DNA of 64,000 bases from Candidatus Gastranaerophilales bacterium (GCA_944323135.1 CALURI010000003.1:106245-170244), one strand, 5' to 3'. Positions 25,116 through 34,395 are shown, counted from the stretch's first letter. Numbers and translations: made by a program. The notes: generated from the letters alone by a model not told the origin.

Positions 25116-25996
25116 TAGTATGTAACCCTTTCATAATCTGAGAAATCATTTGGAGTTGAATATCTTTCCTCTGTACCTATAAGGAATAACCCTGTCACAA
25201 CTGTTGAAGTCCTTTGAGTACCTCGAGGGAAATTTAATATAGGTTTTTTTTGAAGATTTGCAATTGCCGGTTTTACATTGTTTCTTGCAATATCCATATA
25301 GTTAGGATTTGAACATTCGACTTTTATATTTGAAATATTGCCGAATTTGTCAACAACAAATGTAAATAAAAACAATGTTCCTAGTGGTGCATAATCTATT
25401 TTAGAATCCCTCATTATTTGATTTTGCAAATTACTTCTCCATTTATTCCAGGCAATAATTTCTTCTTGTTCTGTCATATATGGATTTTTAAAATTGTCAT
25501 TTTTAATTGATTGTGTCGGCTGTTTTTCTTGTTGAGCCTGTTGAGATTTTTCTTCTTTTTCTGCTTGGGCAATAATACTTTCTAGCAATTCTATTTGTGA
25601 TTTTTCAGGTTGCGGAATTTCTGGTTTAATTTGTTTTGTTGTATTTTGTAAACGTTCAGTTTTAGGTTGAGTTTTCGGGATTGTTGTTTGAACGGTTTTA
25701 GACTCCTGAATTTCAACGTGATTTGTTTGAGATGTCGGTTGTTGATTTTGAATTTCTATCTCTTTTTGAATTTCTTTTAAATTTATTGGTTGTTGTACTA
25801 TTTTCTCTGTAGGTTTAGGTTTTTGGATTGAGGAACTGACAGGGATATTATTTGAGGTTAACGTATCGCTGATTCTTGTTAATTTAAAATCAGCATTTTC
25901 AATAATCATCGGCTGATGCATGCTTGGTTGCAGCTTCATTGTGATTATTGTCAGTATAATAAATGCAATTATTACCAGAAATTTTAAAAAATTCAT
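25115..25996 (-). CDS. TonB-like protein with N-terminal anchor
   Basis: 293 residues: N-terminal signal anchor (FLKFLVIIAFIILTIITM), a Gln/Pro/Lys/Thr-rich periplasmic linker (about 30-180), and a C-terminal TonB-like domain (LFLFTFVVDKFGNISNIKVECSNPNYMDIARNNVKPAI). It starts 2 nt after the stop of the FHA-8TM gene, so it is tightly coupled. With the 309-residue protein it provides two envelope-spanning TonB-like proteins in one operon, but no ExbB/D or receptor gene accompanies them. The exact partner is unknown. Confidence 0.8.
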   Translation of the reverse strand: MNFLKFLVIIAFIILTIITMKLQPSMHQPMIIENADFKLTRISDTLTSNNIPVSSSIQKPKPTEKIVQQPINLKEIQKEIEIQNQQPTSQTNHVEIQESKTVQTTIPKTQPKTERLQNTTKQIKPEIPQPEKSQIELLESIIAQAEKEEKSQQAQQEKQPTQSIKNDNFKNPYMTEQEEIIAWNKWRSNLQNQIMRDSKIDYAPLGTLFLFTFVVDKFGNISNIKVECSNPNYMDIARNNVKPAIANLQKKPILNFPRGTQRTSTVVTGLFLIGTEERYSTPNDFSDYERVTY

Positions 25997-25998
25997 AA

Positions 25999-27615
25999 TT
26001 AATCTTTATCTACTTTAGAAAGCAATTCGTCACAAGCATATATATCAAATTTTGTTTGACTTAACATCATTGTTTCAGCAATCAAAAGTGCAGTAGGAAC
26101 AAGAGCAGCTACCAAACTGAGAAATATTCCTTGCATATCTCCGCCTATTTCTGTCATAAAGTATGAAACGTTCATTGCAAATTCTATAAATATAATTGAA
26201 CAAGCGATTGCAAGTGAACGATTTTTCTCGGAATTTAATCGTCTGACACCTTCAAGCCCGTATATTGTTACTCCGTGGTGCTGATAATCTGAAAAACCGT
26301 CTTGTTTAATTACTTGAGAGCCTTGAACTTTTTTAGTACAGAAAAATGCATTTACAAAAGAGAAAAATGCAAAGATAATCAAAAATGTTGCAAGTGTTAA
26401 AAATACAGGGCTTATTCTCAGTCCTGAAATTCTAACCCACCCTGCAGCTTCAGGAAAACACATTGCAAGAGTGTTTGATACACCATAAGCCAAAAATGGT
26501 GCTGTTAAAATTCCGACAACAGTTTCTCCAAGAGATTTCAGTTGCTTATTAAACATTTTATCTTTTATATATTGAAGTTTTGAATTACTTAAACTGTTTA
26601 TATAACGTTCAATCCATTGTCTGTAAGATTTAATGACGCTTTCAAAATCTTCTCTGTATTCGTATTTATCAAGTGTAACAGCCCATTCTGTGGCATTGCA
26701 TTTGAAATATCCGCAGCTTATTGCAAGAACGGCCATTATGCCTGAGAAAAAGAAGGATATAAATATTGCAAATGTCATAAAATCATTCAAATTCATATAA
26801 TATACAAGGTTTACAACGTATATCCCAAGCACAAATATTAATGAGAAAATCAGCATAAAACTTTGTCCGAGTTTTGCGGATTTAGACATTTCTTTTTGAA
26901 TATTGCTTTGCAGGTATAAATATATTCCTTGTTTTAAAAGCAAGCATATTCCATAGATTAAGATTGTATATACACCCCAGACTTTGATGTTTGTCGGAAG
27001 GTGAAGAAAGTTCGCTGATTCTTTAATTTCAAGCCCCATAAGATAATTTGAAACTCCGAATGCACAGACCATTGCACTTAAAAACATTGCGATATGTAAG
27101 AAGATGCTTGTTTTTGAATTTGTTGAAAGTTTTTGTTTCAAATCATTTATGTGAAATGCAACCTGTTTAATAATTGCGACACGTTGATCTTCCAAATCTT
27201 CCTTTTGTTTTTCGAGCTTTACTTTCGTAACGGCATTAACATCTTTTCCGTAAAGTCCTTTAATATCGTCTTCTGTTAAATCTTCTTTACCGATTGAGGT
27301 TATTGTTTTTTTAGGTTGTATGTTGATAGCTTCTTCAATTATTTTTACGCTTAAAAATTCATTGGAATCTCCAAACATCAATTTACATACATTTTTAACT
27401 TCAACGCGTTTAACAGGCTGGCCTTTAAAAAGGACTTTATCACTTTTAAATGTATTAATTATGACGCATTTGTTTTCCGCAACTTTATATTCCAAAGTCA
27501 GAAAAAGTTCATAGTTTGTGTTTAAAATAACATCGCATTTTGGGTTTGTGCCTACACTGATAACATCTTTATTGAATGTTTGTTCCCCTCGTGAAGTTGA
27601 TATTGTTATAGCCAT
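25999..27615 (-). CDS. FHA-like domain protein with about eight transmembrane helices
   Basis: 538 residues. Residues 1-95 have an FHA-like beta pattern (ISVGTNPKCDVILN, KVLFKGQPVKRVEVKNVCKLMFGD) but lack the consensus Arg and Ser-x-x-His, so phosphothreonine binding is doubtful. A charged helix (about 120-165) follows, then four hydrophobic helices (about 170-300), a cytoplasmic helical segment with WIERYINSLSNSKLQYIKDKM, and four more helices (about 360-512). No enzyme motif is seen. Start ATG after GAGGAT. It is coupled to the TonB-like gene and 44 nt after the vWA gene. It may be the membrane core of an envelope machine. I know no family with this architecture. Confidence 0.7.
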   Translation of the reverse strand: MAITISTSRGEQTFNKDVISVGTNPKCDVILNTNYELFLTLEYKVAENKCVIINTFKSDKVLFKGQPVKRVEVKNVCKLMFGDSNEFLSVKIIEEAINIQPKKTITSIGKEDLTEDDIKGLYGKDVNAVTKVKLEKQKEDLEDQRVAIIKQVAFHINDLKQKLSTNSKTSIFLHIAMFLSAMVCAFGVSNYLMGLEIKESANFLHLPTNIKVWGVYTILIYGICLLLKQGIYLYLQSNIQKEMSKSAKLGQSFMLIFSLIFVLGIYVVNLVYYMNLNDFMTFAIFISFFFSGIMAVLAISCGYFKCNATEWAVTLDKYEYREDFESVIKSYRQWIERYINSLSNSKLQYIKDKMFNKQLKSLGETVVGILTAPFLAYGVSNTLAMCFPEAAGWVRISGLRISPVFLTLATFLIIFAFFSFVNAFFCTKKVQGSQVIKQDGFSDYQHHGVTIYGLEGVRRLNSEKNRSLAIACSIIFIEFAMNVSYFMTEIGGDMQGIFLSLVAALVPTALLIAETMMLSQTKFDIYACDELLSKVDKD

Positions 27616-27659
27616 TAATAATCCTCATTTTTATTTTTTGTCGAAAAGTTTGAAATTTT

Positions 27660-28334
27660 TTATCTTCCTAATGCGTGAAGAAATCTTCTGATTGATTTAT
27701 CAGTATTTTGTTTAGGAGCAACGATTAAGTGATTTTCGCCTAAAACCGGGGTAAGAGTTTCTTTTACCAAATCAAGTTTTGCAGGATGTGCATCAAGAAA
27801 CATCATAGAAATATCAGGTGCGTATTTTTTTACGTTTTTAACATTTTTTGGTAAAGTTTCCCAGTTAATCTGTTTTTCAATAGCTCCTTCATTTTCAAGA
27901 TCACCTATTACAACAACTGCTGGAACATAACCGTTCTTTTTCATTGTTAAAGCGTGAGAAAAAGCTTTTTTTAGACCCTCCCCATATGCAGTGCCGTAAT
28001 CTTCTTTATCATATTGAGTAAAAGCATCCATTGATTTTGAAATTGTACTGCCGTTCATCGGCCCGCCTTCATATATCAAATAGGCATCTTCTGACACTCT
28101 CAAAATTTTAATCTGATCTTCCGGATCTAAAAGATTACAAATTTGTCGGAGCATTTTTTTCTGATCAGGAAGATATTTTTGATTAGATGCTGAAGAATCT
28201 ATTACAAATATTACGGCAGCAGGATGAAAATCATCGACTTTAATTTGTCTTAATCCTGCCCAGATAAATTTTAATGCTACTGATAAAATCAGTATTAATA
28301 ATCCAACTGTAACTAATCTTTTATTTAATTTCAT
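27660..28334 (-). CDS. Membrane-anchored von Willebrand factor A (vWA) domain protein
   Basis: 224 residues: an N-terminal transmembrane anchor (9-27) followed by a vWA domain in the periplasm. MIDAS residues are visible: IDSSASN (DxSxS), the Thr in GTAYGEG, and Asp in VIGDLENEG. Such domains mediate metal-dependent protein contacts. First gene of the operon; the ATG has TATATT exactly 6 nt upstream and no ribosome site (leaderless). Its partner is unknown; the FHA-8TM and TonB-like proteins are the obvious candidates. Confidence 0.85.
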   Translation of the reverse strand: MKLNKRLVTVGLLILILSVALKFIWAGLRQIKVDDFHPAAVIFVIDSSASNQKYLPDQKKMLRQICNLLDPEDQIKILRVSEDAYLIYEGGPMNGSTISKSMDAFTQYDKEDYGTAYGEGLKKAFSHALTMKKNGYVPAVVVIGDLENEGAIEKQINWETLPKNVKNVKKYAPDISMMFLDAHPAKLDLVKETLTPVLGENHLIVAPKQNTDKSIRRFLHALGR

Positions 28335-28369
28335 AAATAAAATATAACATATTTTTGTTATATCTGCAA
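28335..28369 (-). promoter_or_regulatory. Leaderless promoter and inverted repeat of the vWA-FHA-TonB operon
   Basis: Minus strand TTGCAG (28369-28364), 17-nt spacer, TATATT (28346-28341), 6 nt, ATG. An inverted repeat ATATAAC-8 nt-GTTATAT (28342-28348 with 28357-28363) overlaps the -10 and could be an operator. Confidence 0.55.
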
Positions 28370-28386
28370 ATAAAAATATTTATATT

Positions 28387-28413
28387 AAAAAAGGGGCTTA
28401 TGCCCCTTTTTTT
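28387..28413 (-). terminator. Terminator of the 278-residue protein gene
   Basis: Stem AAAAAAGGGGC/GCCCCTTTTTT with loop TTAT; symmetrical A and T runs. It directly follows the minus-strand stop and isolates the vWA operon. Confidence 0.9.
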
Positions 28414-29248
28414 ATGAATTTTTAAATTCCTTTATAAGTTTATTTATTTCCGCATCTGTAAATGATTTTTTTGTTATGTTTTTATTAGCTTCCAATTTTT
28501 TAAGAAAACTTTCTTTTGATATTTTATCAAATTTAAATTCTGTTTGTGCCATACATTTTTTTATATTTTCATATTTAGTTATCTCTGCTTTACTTAATGT
28601 TGTTTTTTGCATAATTTTATTTGCTTTTTCAATATTTACTTTAGCGACTTTGCCTCTTAAGCCCTTTCTAATATCAACCATTGCATTGTCTAAAGTTCTT
28701 TGAAGATTGCTTGTAGCTTCTGTGTAGTCTTGTAAAATATTTTTTGCATCAAGTTTTTTAGCTAAATCTACAGCTTGCTGTTCATCAAATTCAATATGAT
28801 GTCTTGTAGCTTGACCAACTTCCAAATCGCTTTTTACTTTGCCGCCTTTGCGAGACAGTGACACTGCCATATCTTTCCCGTCAGCAACTTTACCACCATC
28901 TAAAAAACCATTTGCTTGTAAAGCTTTTCCACCATTTGCTGATGCTCTGTATTTTATAACAGCTTGTGATGAGCCTGGATTTGTAATGGATACAGCACCT
29001 TGTCCTATTACACTTTTGCCGTCTCTTAATCTCATTCCTGCTATTGCATAATTTGATTCTGCTTTGTATGCTACATCGAGTTTCGGTTCTTTTACTTCTC
29101 TTAATGTTTTTTGAACGAGCTCACCTACTTTTTTATCTTGTTTCCCAAGCATTTCAAGTTGAGTGCGGCCGAGTGTGATTCGTCCTGCTGCCCCTTCTGT
29201 TTTAGGCAACATTTTTACGATTTTTCCCATAATTTTCCCAATTGACAT
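28412..29248 (-). CDS. Hypothetical 278-residue basic protein
   Basis: Not recognised. No signal peptide or membrane helix. The N-terminal half is glycine/alanine/lysine-rich with predicted beta character (YAIAGMRLRDGKSVIGQGAV, AVIKYRASANGGKALQANGF); the C-terminal half is helical and lysine-rich (ATSNLQRTLDNAMVDIRKGLRGK). ATG after AAAGGAAA. Monocistronic with its own terminator. Upstream (29249-29508) is a ~260-bp divergent control region shared with the XRE regulator. Confidence 0.65.
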   Translation of the reverse strand: MSIGKIMGKIVKMLPKTEGAAGRITLGRTQLEMLGKQDKKVGELVQKTLREVKEPKLDVAYKAESNYAIAGMRLRDGKSVIGQGAVSITNPGSSQAVIKYRASANGGKALQANGFLDGGKVADGKDMAVSLSRKGGKVKSDLEVGQATRHHIEFDEQQAVDLAKKLDAKNILQDYTEATSNLQRTLDNAMVDIRKGLRGKVAKVNIEKANKIMQKTTLSKAEITKYENIKKCMAQTEFKFDKISKESFLKKLEANKNITKKSFTDAEINKLIKEFKNS

Positions 29249-29508
29249 AATGATTTTTTCCTTTCTATTTTCTTTACTTTTACTAAATTTTTTTTAATTC
29301 TTTAATGATTCCTCTATTTATCCTTTTTGAAAATCGATTTCCCTTACTCCTTTATAAAAACATTTAAAATTCTAAAATTGCTAAAATTTATGAAATTAAA
29401 AGTATAAATTAGTTAAATATAGAATTGACACTACGTTACAGATTTACAAAACTTAATGTACAATACTTATAAATGCTAAAAGTAAAAGTTTAAGAAGTAA
29501 AATTTGTA

Positions 29509-29835
29509 ATGGGTGTAAAGCAAGAATTCGGGAAAAAAATAAAAAGAATGCGTGTAAACCGCGGACTTACGCAAGAAGAACTTGCAGAAGCGGTGGATTT
29601 GTCCCAGCGTGCAATGAGCGGAATTGAAACAGGTGAAAATTTCGTATCTGCAGAAACTATTGATAAACTCGTAAAAGCTTTGGGAACAACGCTTGAAGAA
29701 CTCTTTTCTACTGATCATTTAAAGGTGGATACTGAACTGCGTCAAGAAATTGATGAGAAATTGGATTCCCTAAATAATGACAGTGAAAAACTGATTATAG
29801 TTTATAATGTAATAAAAAGTTTGTTGAAAGAATAA
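29509..29835 (+). CDS. XRE-family helix-turn-helix regulator
   Basis: 108 residues. The HTH_3 domain spans about 7-62: FGKKIKRMRVNRGLTQEELAEAVDLSQRAMSGIETGENFVSAETIDKLVKALG, a full cro/C1-type helix-turn-helix. The C-terminal helices (DEKLDSLNNDSEKLIIVYNVIKSLLKE) probably dimerise. TACAAT (29459-29464) marks a probable promoter, leaving a ~35-nt leader. Targets may include itself and the divergent 278-residue protein gene, by position only. Confidence 0.9.
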   Translation: MGVKQEFGKKIKRMRVNRGLTQEELAEAVDLSQRAMSGIETGENFVSAETIDKLVKALGTTLEELFSTDHLKVDTELRQEIDEKLDSLNNDSEKLIIVYNVIKSLLKE

Positions 29836-29841
29836 TCTGTT

Positions 29842-30648
29842 TTAATAAGTTTGATAAGGAGAAATTGTCAGCGGTTGTGTTAATTTCAATTCTATTGTAG
29901 TACCGTCAGGGATTTGAATATCTTCTCCTCTTTGCATAGCACCTCTCAGACCTCCGCCTAATGCTCCCAGACCTCCATATATAGCCATATTTCTCCCCCA
30001 GTCATCTCCGCCGCCGAGAGCAGTGAAGGCTGCACCTATAAGCATTGTTCCAAGAGCTCCGATAACTACATCACGTGTCATTTTTTTTGCACGTTCATTT
30101 TTAGCTTCCATATATATATTTTCTGTTGAAATTTGGAACATATTTCCGTCAGGTGTTAATATCTCATTAAAATTTATTTCCAAAGAACCGCTCCCATAGG
30201 CGTAACCGGCATTTTGCGCATCTCTTGTCGTTCCGTATATTAGACTTCCGGCAGGTGCAATTAACATCCCGTCGTAAATGAAATCTTGCGTGAGTTTTGC
30301 TGTAAGTCTGTCATTTTTTTCAAGGCTGCCTGAGCTAATACCTGAGTCAAATGTTATTGCAAAAGTTGTCCCTTCCGGAACTTTTACGACTTTGCCAAAC
30401 AATGGGCGTTGTTGTGGTTGAAAAGTATTGTTTCTGACTTCTTCTTCCACAAGCGGAATATAATTTGAACGTTCGTTAGATTTTTCTATTTCTGTTGTGT
30501 TTTCTTTTTTAGTAAAATTTGCAGGCTGAAATATTTGAGATTGTTTCCTGTCAAATTCTGCTTGTGCTTCGTCACTAAAATCGTATTGTGCAAAAGCGGG
30601 AATAACTAAAATTTGAAAACATATTAAAAGAGCCAAAATCTTTTTCAT
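29842..30648 (-). CDS. Exported protein with VirB10/TrbI-like beta domain and glycine zipper
   Basis: 268 residues with a signal peptide (cut after AFA, residue 20). Residues ~85-175 resemble the beta-barrel of VirB10/TrbI: VPEGTTFAITFDSGISSGSL, LTAKLTQDFIYDGMLIAPAGSLIYGTT, and a later IPDGTTIELKLTQPL. In between lies a glycine-rich segment (GALGTMLIGAAFTALGGGDDWG, GGLGALGGGLRGAM) typical of glycine-zipper envelope proteins. No other conjugation gene is nearby, so it is probably an envelope protein of its own. TATAAT lies 10 nt before the ATG, so the leader is very short. Confidence 0.7.
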   Translation of the reverse strand: MKKILALLICFQILVIPAFAQYDFSDEAQAEFDRKQSQIFQPANFTKKENTTEIEKSNERSNYIPLVEEEVRNNTFQPQQRPLFGKVVKVPEGTTFAITFDSGISSGSLEKNDRLTAKLTQDFIYDGMLIAPAGSLIYGTTRDAQNAGYAYGSGSLEINFNEILTPDGNMFQISTENIYMEAKNERAKKMTRDVVIGALGTMLIGAAFTALGGGDDWGRNMAIYGGLGALGGGLRGAMQRGEDIQIPDGTTIELKLTQPLTISPYQTY

Positions 30649-30672
30649 AATTACTTATATTATAAATGATTA

Positions 30673-30701
30673 TTGAATTATTACAATATCCTTGTTATAA
30701 T
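30673..30701 (+). promoter_or_regulatory. plsY promoter
   Basis: TTGAAT (30673-30678), 17-nt spacer, TATAAT (30696-30701); GGAGAG precedes the start codon. Confidence 0.7.
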
Positions 30702-30724
30702 TGTTTGCACAGGAGAGAAAACAA

Positions 30725-31330
30725 ATGGAAAAAATATTAGAATTACTTGCCGTTGTTATAAGTGCTTATATAATAGGTTCTATACCTACAGGCTATATTA
30801 TTGTTAAAGCATTTACAGGTAAAGATATCAGAACAATAGGTTCCGGTTCTACAGGAGCAACTAATGTTAAAAGAGTTATGGGCAAAAAATGGTTCTTTAT
30901 AACTTTGCTTCTTGATGCATTTAAAGGTGCTTTGCCGGTTGTATTAGCCGCTTTATTTGCAAAAACTTTTACAGGGATAGGTTTGTTGCCTGTTCTGGCT
31001 GCAATTGCAGTAATCATTGGTCACAGTAAATCTATATTTTTGAAATTTACAGGCGGAAAATCTGTAGCTTCAGGTGTTGGAACTATTCTTGCTTTGAATT
31101 GGCAGGTAGGGCTTATTATTGCTGTGATATGGGCTGTTGTTACTTTCTGTACAAGATATGTATCTGTAGGATCAATTGTCGCATTATCACTTTCACCTTT
31201 TATAATGTGGGCATTTCACGCTCCGATTGCTTATATTGGCTATTGTGCGTTAGGCGCTTTGTATATAATATGGTTACATCGCTCTAATATTCAAAGACTT
31301 ATTAAAGGCGAAGAAAATAAGGTTAGATAA
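30725..31330 (+). CDS. plsY: Glycerol-3-phosphate acyltransferase PlsY
   Basis: Acylates sn-glycerol-3-phosphate from acyl-phosphate, the first membrane step of phospholipid synthesis. 201 residues, about five transmembrane helices. The conserved loops are present: SIPTGYIIVK, IGSGSTGATNVKRVMG, LLDAFKGALPV, and GHSKSIFLKFTGGKSVASGVG. Start at 30725, which has GGAGAG upstream; an extra 8 codons in frame are not needed. A small membrane protein gene follows 2 nt after. Confidence 0.95.
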   Translation: MEKILELLAVVISAYIIGSIPTGYIIVKAFTGKDIRTIGSGSTGATNVKRVMGKKWFFITLLLDAFKGALPVVLAALFAKTFTGIGLLPVLAAIAVIIGHSKSIFLKFTGGKSVASGVGTILALNWQVGLIIAVIWAVVTFCTRYVSVGSIVALSLSPFIMWAFHAPIAYIGYCALGALYIIWLHRSNIQRLIKGEENKVR

Positions 31331-31332
31331 TT

Positions 31333-31536
31333 ATGGATTTTTCAATTTTATTAATAGCTCTAGGAATAATAATTGTTTTATTTATTATTGGAAAAATCTT
31401 TGCAATATTGACTAAAATATTCTTTATAATCTTGCTTGTCGCAGCTTTAGCAGTAGGATTTTTTATCTGGCAAAATAATAATAAAGAAGAAGTTCAAATA
31501 AATCAAACAGGATATATTTTGACCGTTCTTTCATAG
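31333..31536 (+). CDS. Small membrane protein (67 residues)
   Basis: Two hydrophobic helices cover residues ~4-47, followed by a polar tail. AAGG (31319-31322) lies ahead of the ATG, 2 nt after plsY, so the genes are probably co-transcribed. No family recognised. Confidence 0.6.
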   Translation: MDFSILLIALGIIIVLFIIGKIFAILTKIFFIILLVAALAVGFFIWQNNNKEEVQINQTGYILTVLS

Positions 31537-31537
31537 T

Positions 31538-31942
31538 TTATTTATCTTTTTTTATGTGCGAAATAAGATAACTTATACCAAAACCTATAGCTGTACCACC
31601 TAATGTTTTAGCTGTGATTTTTAAGGGTGCAAATTTTTTAATTTTTTTTACTTGAGTTCGACAATTAGATTTAAATTGTTGTATATCTTTTTCGCGTAAT
31701 TTTTTGTAATGAGAAACTTGTTTTTTTATTTCTGTTTCTGTATTATTTTTTTCTCTTAAATCTTTTTCAAGAGTTTTTTCATTATTTAAATAAAAACCTT
31801 TCATTATACTTATATATGAGTTTTTGCTTTCTTTTATTTTAGAAAAAGTATTATAAACTTCTTTGCCGCCCCAAGCAATTCCGCTAACAGAAGCTATAGC
31901 TATATGACGTTTATTGTCTGTTAAATTTATTGCAGAAATCAT
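31538..31942 (-). CDS. Hypothetical 134-residue protein
   Basis: A hydrophobic stretch near residues 12-30, a charged coiled-coil middle (LEKDLREKNNTETEIKKQVSHYKKLREKD) and a C-terminal glycine-rich helix (LGGTAIGFGISYLISHI). AAAGGAT precedes the ATG. It lies 5 nt after the 785-residue protein gene and is probably co-transcribed with it. No family recognised. Confidence 0.6.
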   Translation of the reverse strand: MISAINLTDNKRHIAIASVSGIAWGGKEVYNTFSKIKESKNSYISIMKGFYLNNEKTLEKDLREKNNTETEIKKQVSHYKKLREKDIQQFKSNCRTQVKKIKKFAPLKITAKTLGGTAIGFGISYLISHIKKDK

Positions 31943-31947
31943 AATTT

Positions 31948-34305
31948 TTATCCTTTTATAATCTTATTGAGGATTTGGCTGTTTGTAAAATTTATTTCTT
32001 GTGCAGATTGTTTTGCCCCTTCTGCTTTATTAGTTTTGTATGGTTGTTCTTCTTTACTTACTTCATAAGTTTTAATAGGACGTTTACCGGTTAAACGTTT
32101 CATAAAGTCATAATATTTTCTAGTGAAGCCTGTTGCACTGTCTTGTTTTGCTTCAAGTGCTATTAATTGATCTCTTGAATGAGTACCTACAGGAACTCCG
32201 ACTGATTTTCTTGTCAACCATTCACCCATTGTTGTATTTGTCAATGTAATCCAGCTCATTCCAAATAGTGATTTATTATATTGTGCTTTGAATGTGCTGT
32301 TGAATAGGTCAATCAATAATGTTTGGTAGAATAATCTTGAACCTTCCTGTACAAATCTTTCTTTAAATTTCGTTTTAGCGCCTTCAACATCGTTACCGTT
32401 TGATTTCAACATTACCATATTGTAGTTATCTGTCATCAAAAACCAGATTGTTGCTGCTAGTGCTGCTGTTTTTGCAAGGTTTGAAAGCTCGCTGTTTGAT
32501 ACATTTGACATTGTGTCTATATTAAAGGCTTTTAGAATATTATCTTTTACGTATGATTGAAATTTTTCAGGATTAAAATCTTTCTTTGTTGCTTCTTTTC
32601 CTATATTTTCAATACTTTTTGCAAGTGCAGATATATCTTTTACTTGTTTTTTGCTTGATTTTGAATGTTTATGTCCGATTGATTTTATTGCATCATCTAT
32701 AAATTTGTAAGGCATTGTGCCATATTTCCAAATGAATTTGAAAGGTGCCAGAAAGAAATTTACGAAAGGCTTAATTTTTTTATCTTTAACACCTAAGCTG
32801 ATAGTTCCGTCTGGATTTTTGGCAGTATCTGCAACTGCTCTGTATTTTTTTGCAAGTTCTACAAAACCGTTTTCTTCAAGAACGTTTGTAATTTTGTCGA
32901 ATTTTTCCTGAGAAATCTTAAAATCTTTAATTTGTGTTATGTTATTGTATTTTGTTTTAAAGAAGCCTGCAAATTTTTCCCAGCCGTTATTAACTGCAGG
33001 GATTTTTCTGATACCTTTTATGGCAAAACCGCCGCCAATAATTACTGCCAGAGCTTTTACAATTGTATCAAATGAGAGCAGTGGTTTTTGAGTTTTTTCT
33101 TTGTCATCTTTTTTGTTTTCAGATGCTTTGAAAGATAAATCAGGTTTAATTTCTGATTCGGGAGCGTGATTTTTTGCATTTTCTGCTCTCGCTTGCTCCG
33201 GAGTTAATCTTGTTATATGTTTTCCGTTAATTACACGTGAAAACGCTTCTGTTGTAAGTGTTGTTAATGCTGTCATTAACATAATTCCCATTTTGGAATT
33301 ATTAATATATTTATTTAGAGCGCCGAGTGTAATTAATGTAATATATGCATTGAAACCTATTCTTGCCATTTCTTGTTTAAATCTCACATTTTGTTCATGA
33401 GAGGCTGAATTTTTATCGTCATCCATCATTCTTGACAAGTTATAAGCGTCGTTTGCAAGAAATATTGCAGGAGGCAAGCCTGAAACTAGTCTGTTTAATG
33501 ATCTTTCATGTTTTGTATCATAGTTACCTGTTGACGGGTCAAACATTTTTACTGAACGTTGGAAAAGTGCAGAGGAAATTTCGTCATTTGATTTGCCTTT
33601 TAAATTTTTTGCGGTTTCAAATAAACCACGCAATGAATTTACTTCTGCATCAATTTTTGAGCGTTGTCTTATTCCTTTGAAGAGTGGAAGTTCTCTTGTT
33701 TTGTTTGCCCAACCTTTAAATGGTTTGATTTTCCCGATTAATTCAACTGTACCGTTTAGAATATCGGCAGGTAAAATTTTGAACGGATAAATTAAACCGT
33801 CCCAAATTAATTGAGGGATTGTTTTTTTATAAAATGTAATTTTATCCCCCTTAATTTCAATCATTTTGCTTGTCAATCGAGAATCTCTGATATGTTCATA
33901 AAGATCTTGCCCGATTGAAGTTTCTTTTATACCGTTTTTTGTAGTTTTGTTAAAGCCCATATATTTGCGTGAAAATTGAAGAAATTCATTTACGCTGTAT
34001 TCACCGGCTTTTTTGTAGCTTGGCGCAAATCGAAGTCCTGTCCCAATTGCTGCTAAGGCTGCTACTGTGTATAAAAGAGGTTTCATTTTATCATCTTTTT
34101 TAGCGTTTGTATTGTTGTGTTCACTCCCGCTAAAAGAAAGACCTTTAAAAGATAATTCGTTTGAAATATTTTTTAAAGGTCTCTCGTTTATTTGATTTTT
34201 TAAAGACATGAACTCGGAAGAAAGAGGAACACGTTTTGGAGAAAATTCTCCTGTTGATTTTTGTCGTTGTTTTATCGCATCGTAATTTATTTTTCCGATT
34301 AACAT
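31948..34305 (-). CDS. Large multi-helix membrane protein with N-terminal SFKG-type motif
   Basis: Not recognised. The ATG at 34305 (MLIGKINYDAI) has AAGGAAA at ideal spacing; an upstream in-frame ATG at 34356 lacks one. 785 residues: a polar N-terminal ~60 residues with NELSFKGLSFSG, a hydrophobic helix (LLYTVAALAAIGTGLRF), then a mix of amphipathic and hydrophobic segments that repeats in two halves. Each half has an apparent pair of helices followed by (F/I)(K)P(F)-type loops such as PFKILPADIL and PFKFIWKYGTMPYKFIDDAI, then ISS/LAN-type segments. The 529- and 266-residue proteins nearby have a similar flavour. Probably inner membrane. Confidence 0.65.
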   Translation of the reverse strand: MLIGKINYDAIKQRQKSTGEFSPKRVPLSSEFMSLKNQINERPLKNISNELSFKGLSFSGSEHNNTNAKKDDKMKPLLYTVAALAAIGTGLRFAPSYKKAGEYSVNEFLQFSRKYMGFNKTTKNGIKETSIGQDLYEHIRDSRLTSKMIEIKGDKITFYKKTIPQLIWDGLIYPFKILPADILNGTVELIGKIKPFKGWANKTRELPLFKGIRQRSKIDAEVNSLRGLFETAKNLKGKSNDEISSALFQRSVKMFDPSTGNYDTKHERSLNRLVSGLPPAIFLANDAYNLSRMMDDDKNSASHEQNVRFKQEMARIGFNAYITLITLGALNKYINNSKMGIMLMTALTTLTTEAFSRVINGKHITRLTPEQARAENAKNHAPESEIKPDLSFKASENKKDDKEKTQKPLLSFDTIVKALAVIIGGGFAIKGIRKIPAVNNGWEKFAGFFKTKYNNITQIKDFKISQEKFDKITNVLEENGFVELAKKYRAVADTAKNPDGTISLGVKDKKIKPFVNFFLAPFKFIWKYGTMPYKFIDDAIKSIGHKHSKSSKKQVKDISALAKSIENIGKEATKKDFNPEKFQSYVKDNILKAFNIDTMSNVSNSELSNLAKTAALAATIWFLMTDNYNMVMLKSNGNDVEGAKTKFKERFVQEGSRLFYQTLLIDLFNSTFKAQYNKSLFGMSWITLTNTTMGEWLTRKSVGVPVGTHSRDQLIALEAKQDSATGFTRKYYDFMKRLTGKRPIKTYEVSKEEQPYKTNKAEGAKQSAQEINFTNSQILNKIIKG

Positions 34306-34395
34306 ATCTTTTTCCTTCCCGTCATGTATTTTTAAATGAACAAGCGATTTTGACAAGAGGGAGTATATACAAAATTTACAGTATGTAACAAATTA

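Noticed and set aside
25999..28334. A type VI secretion or tellurite-resistance (ter) system, suggested by FHA plus vWA
   Set aside because: No TssB/C, ClpV, kinase/phosphatase pair or TerD-type genes; the FHA key residues are missing.
29842..30648. A conjugative type IV secretion locus, suggested by VirB10-like sequence
   Set aside because: No other VirB/Tra gene in the window; the protein has a cleaved signal peptide and fits a lone envelope protein better.
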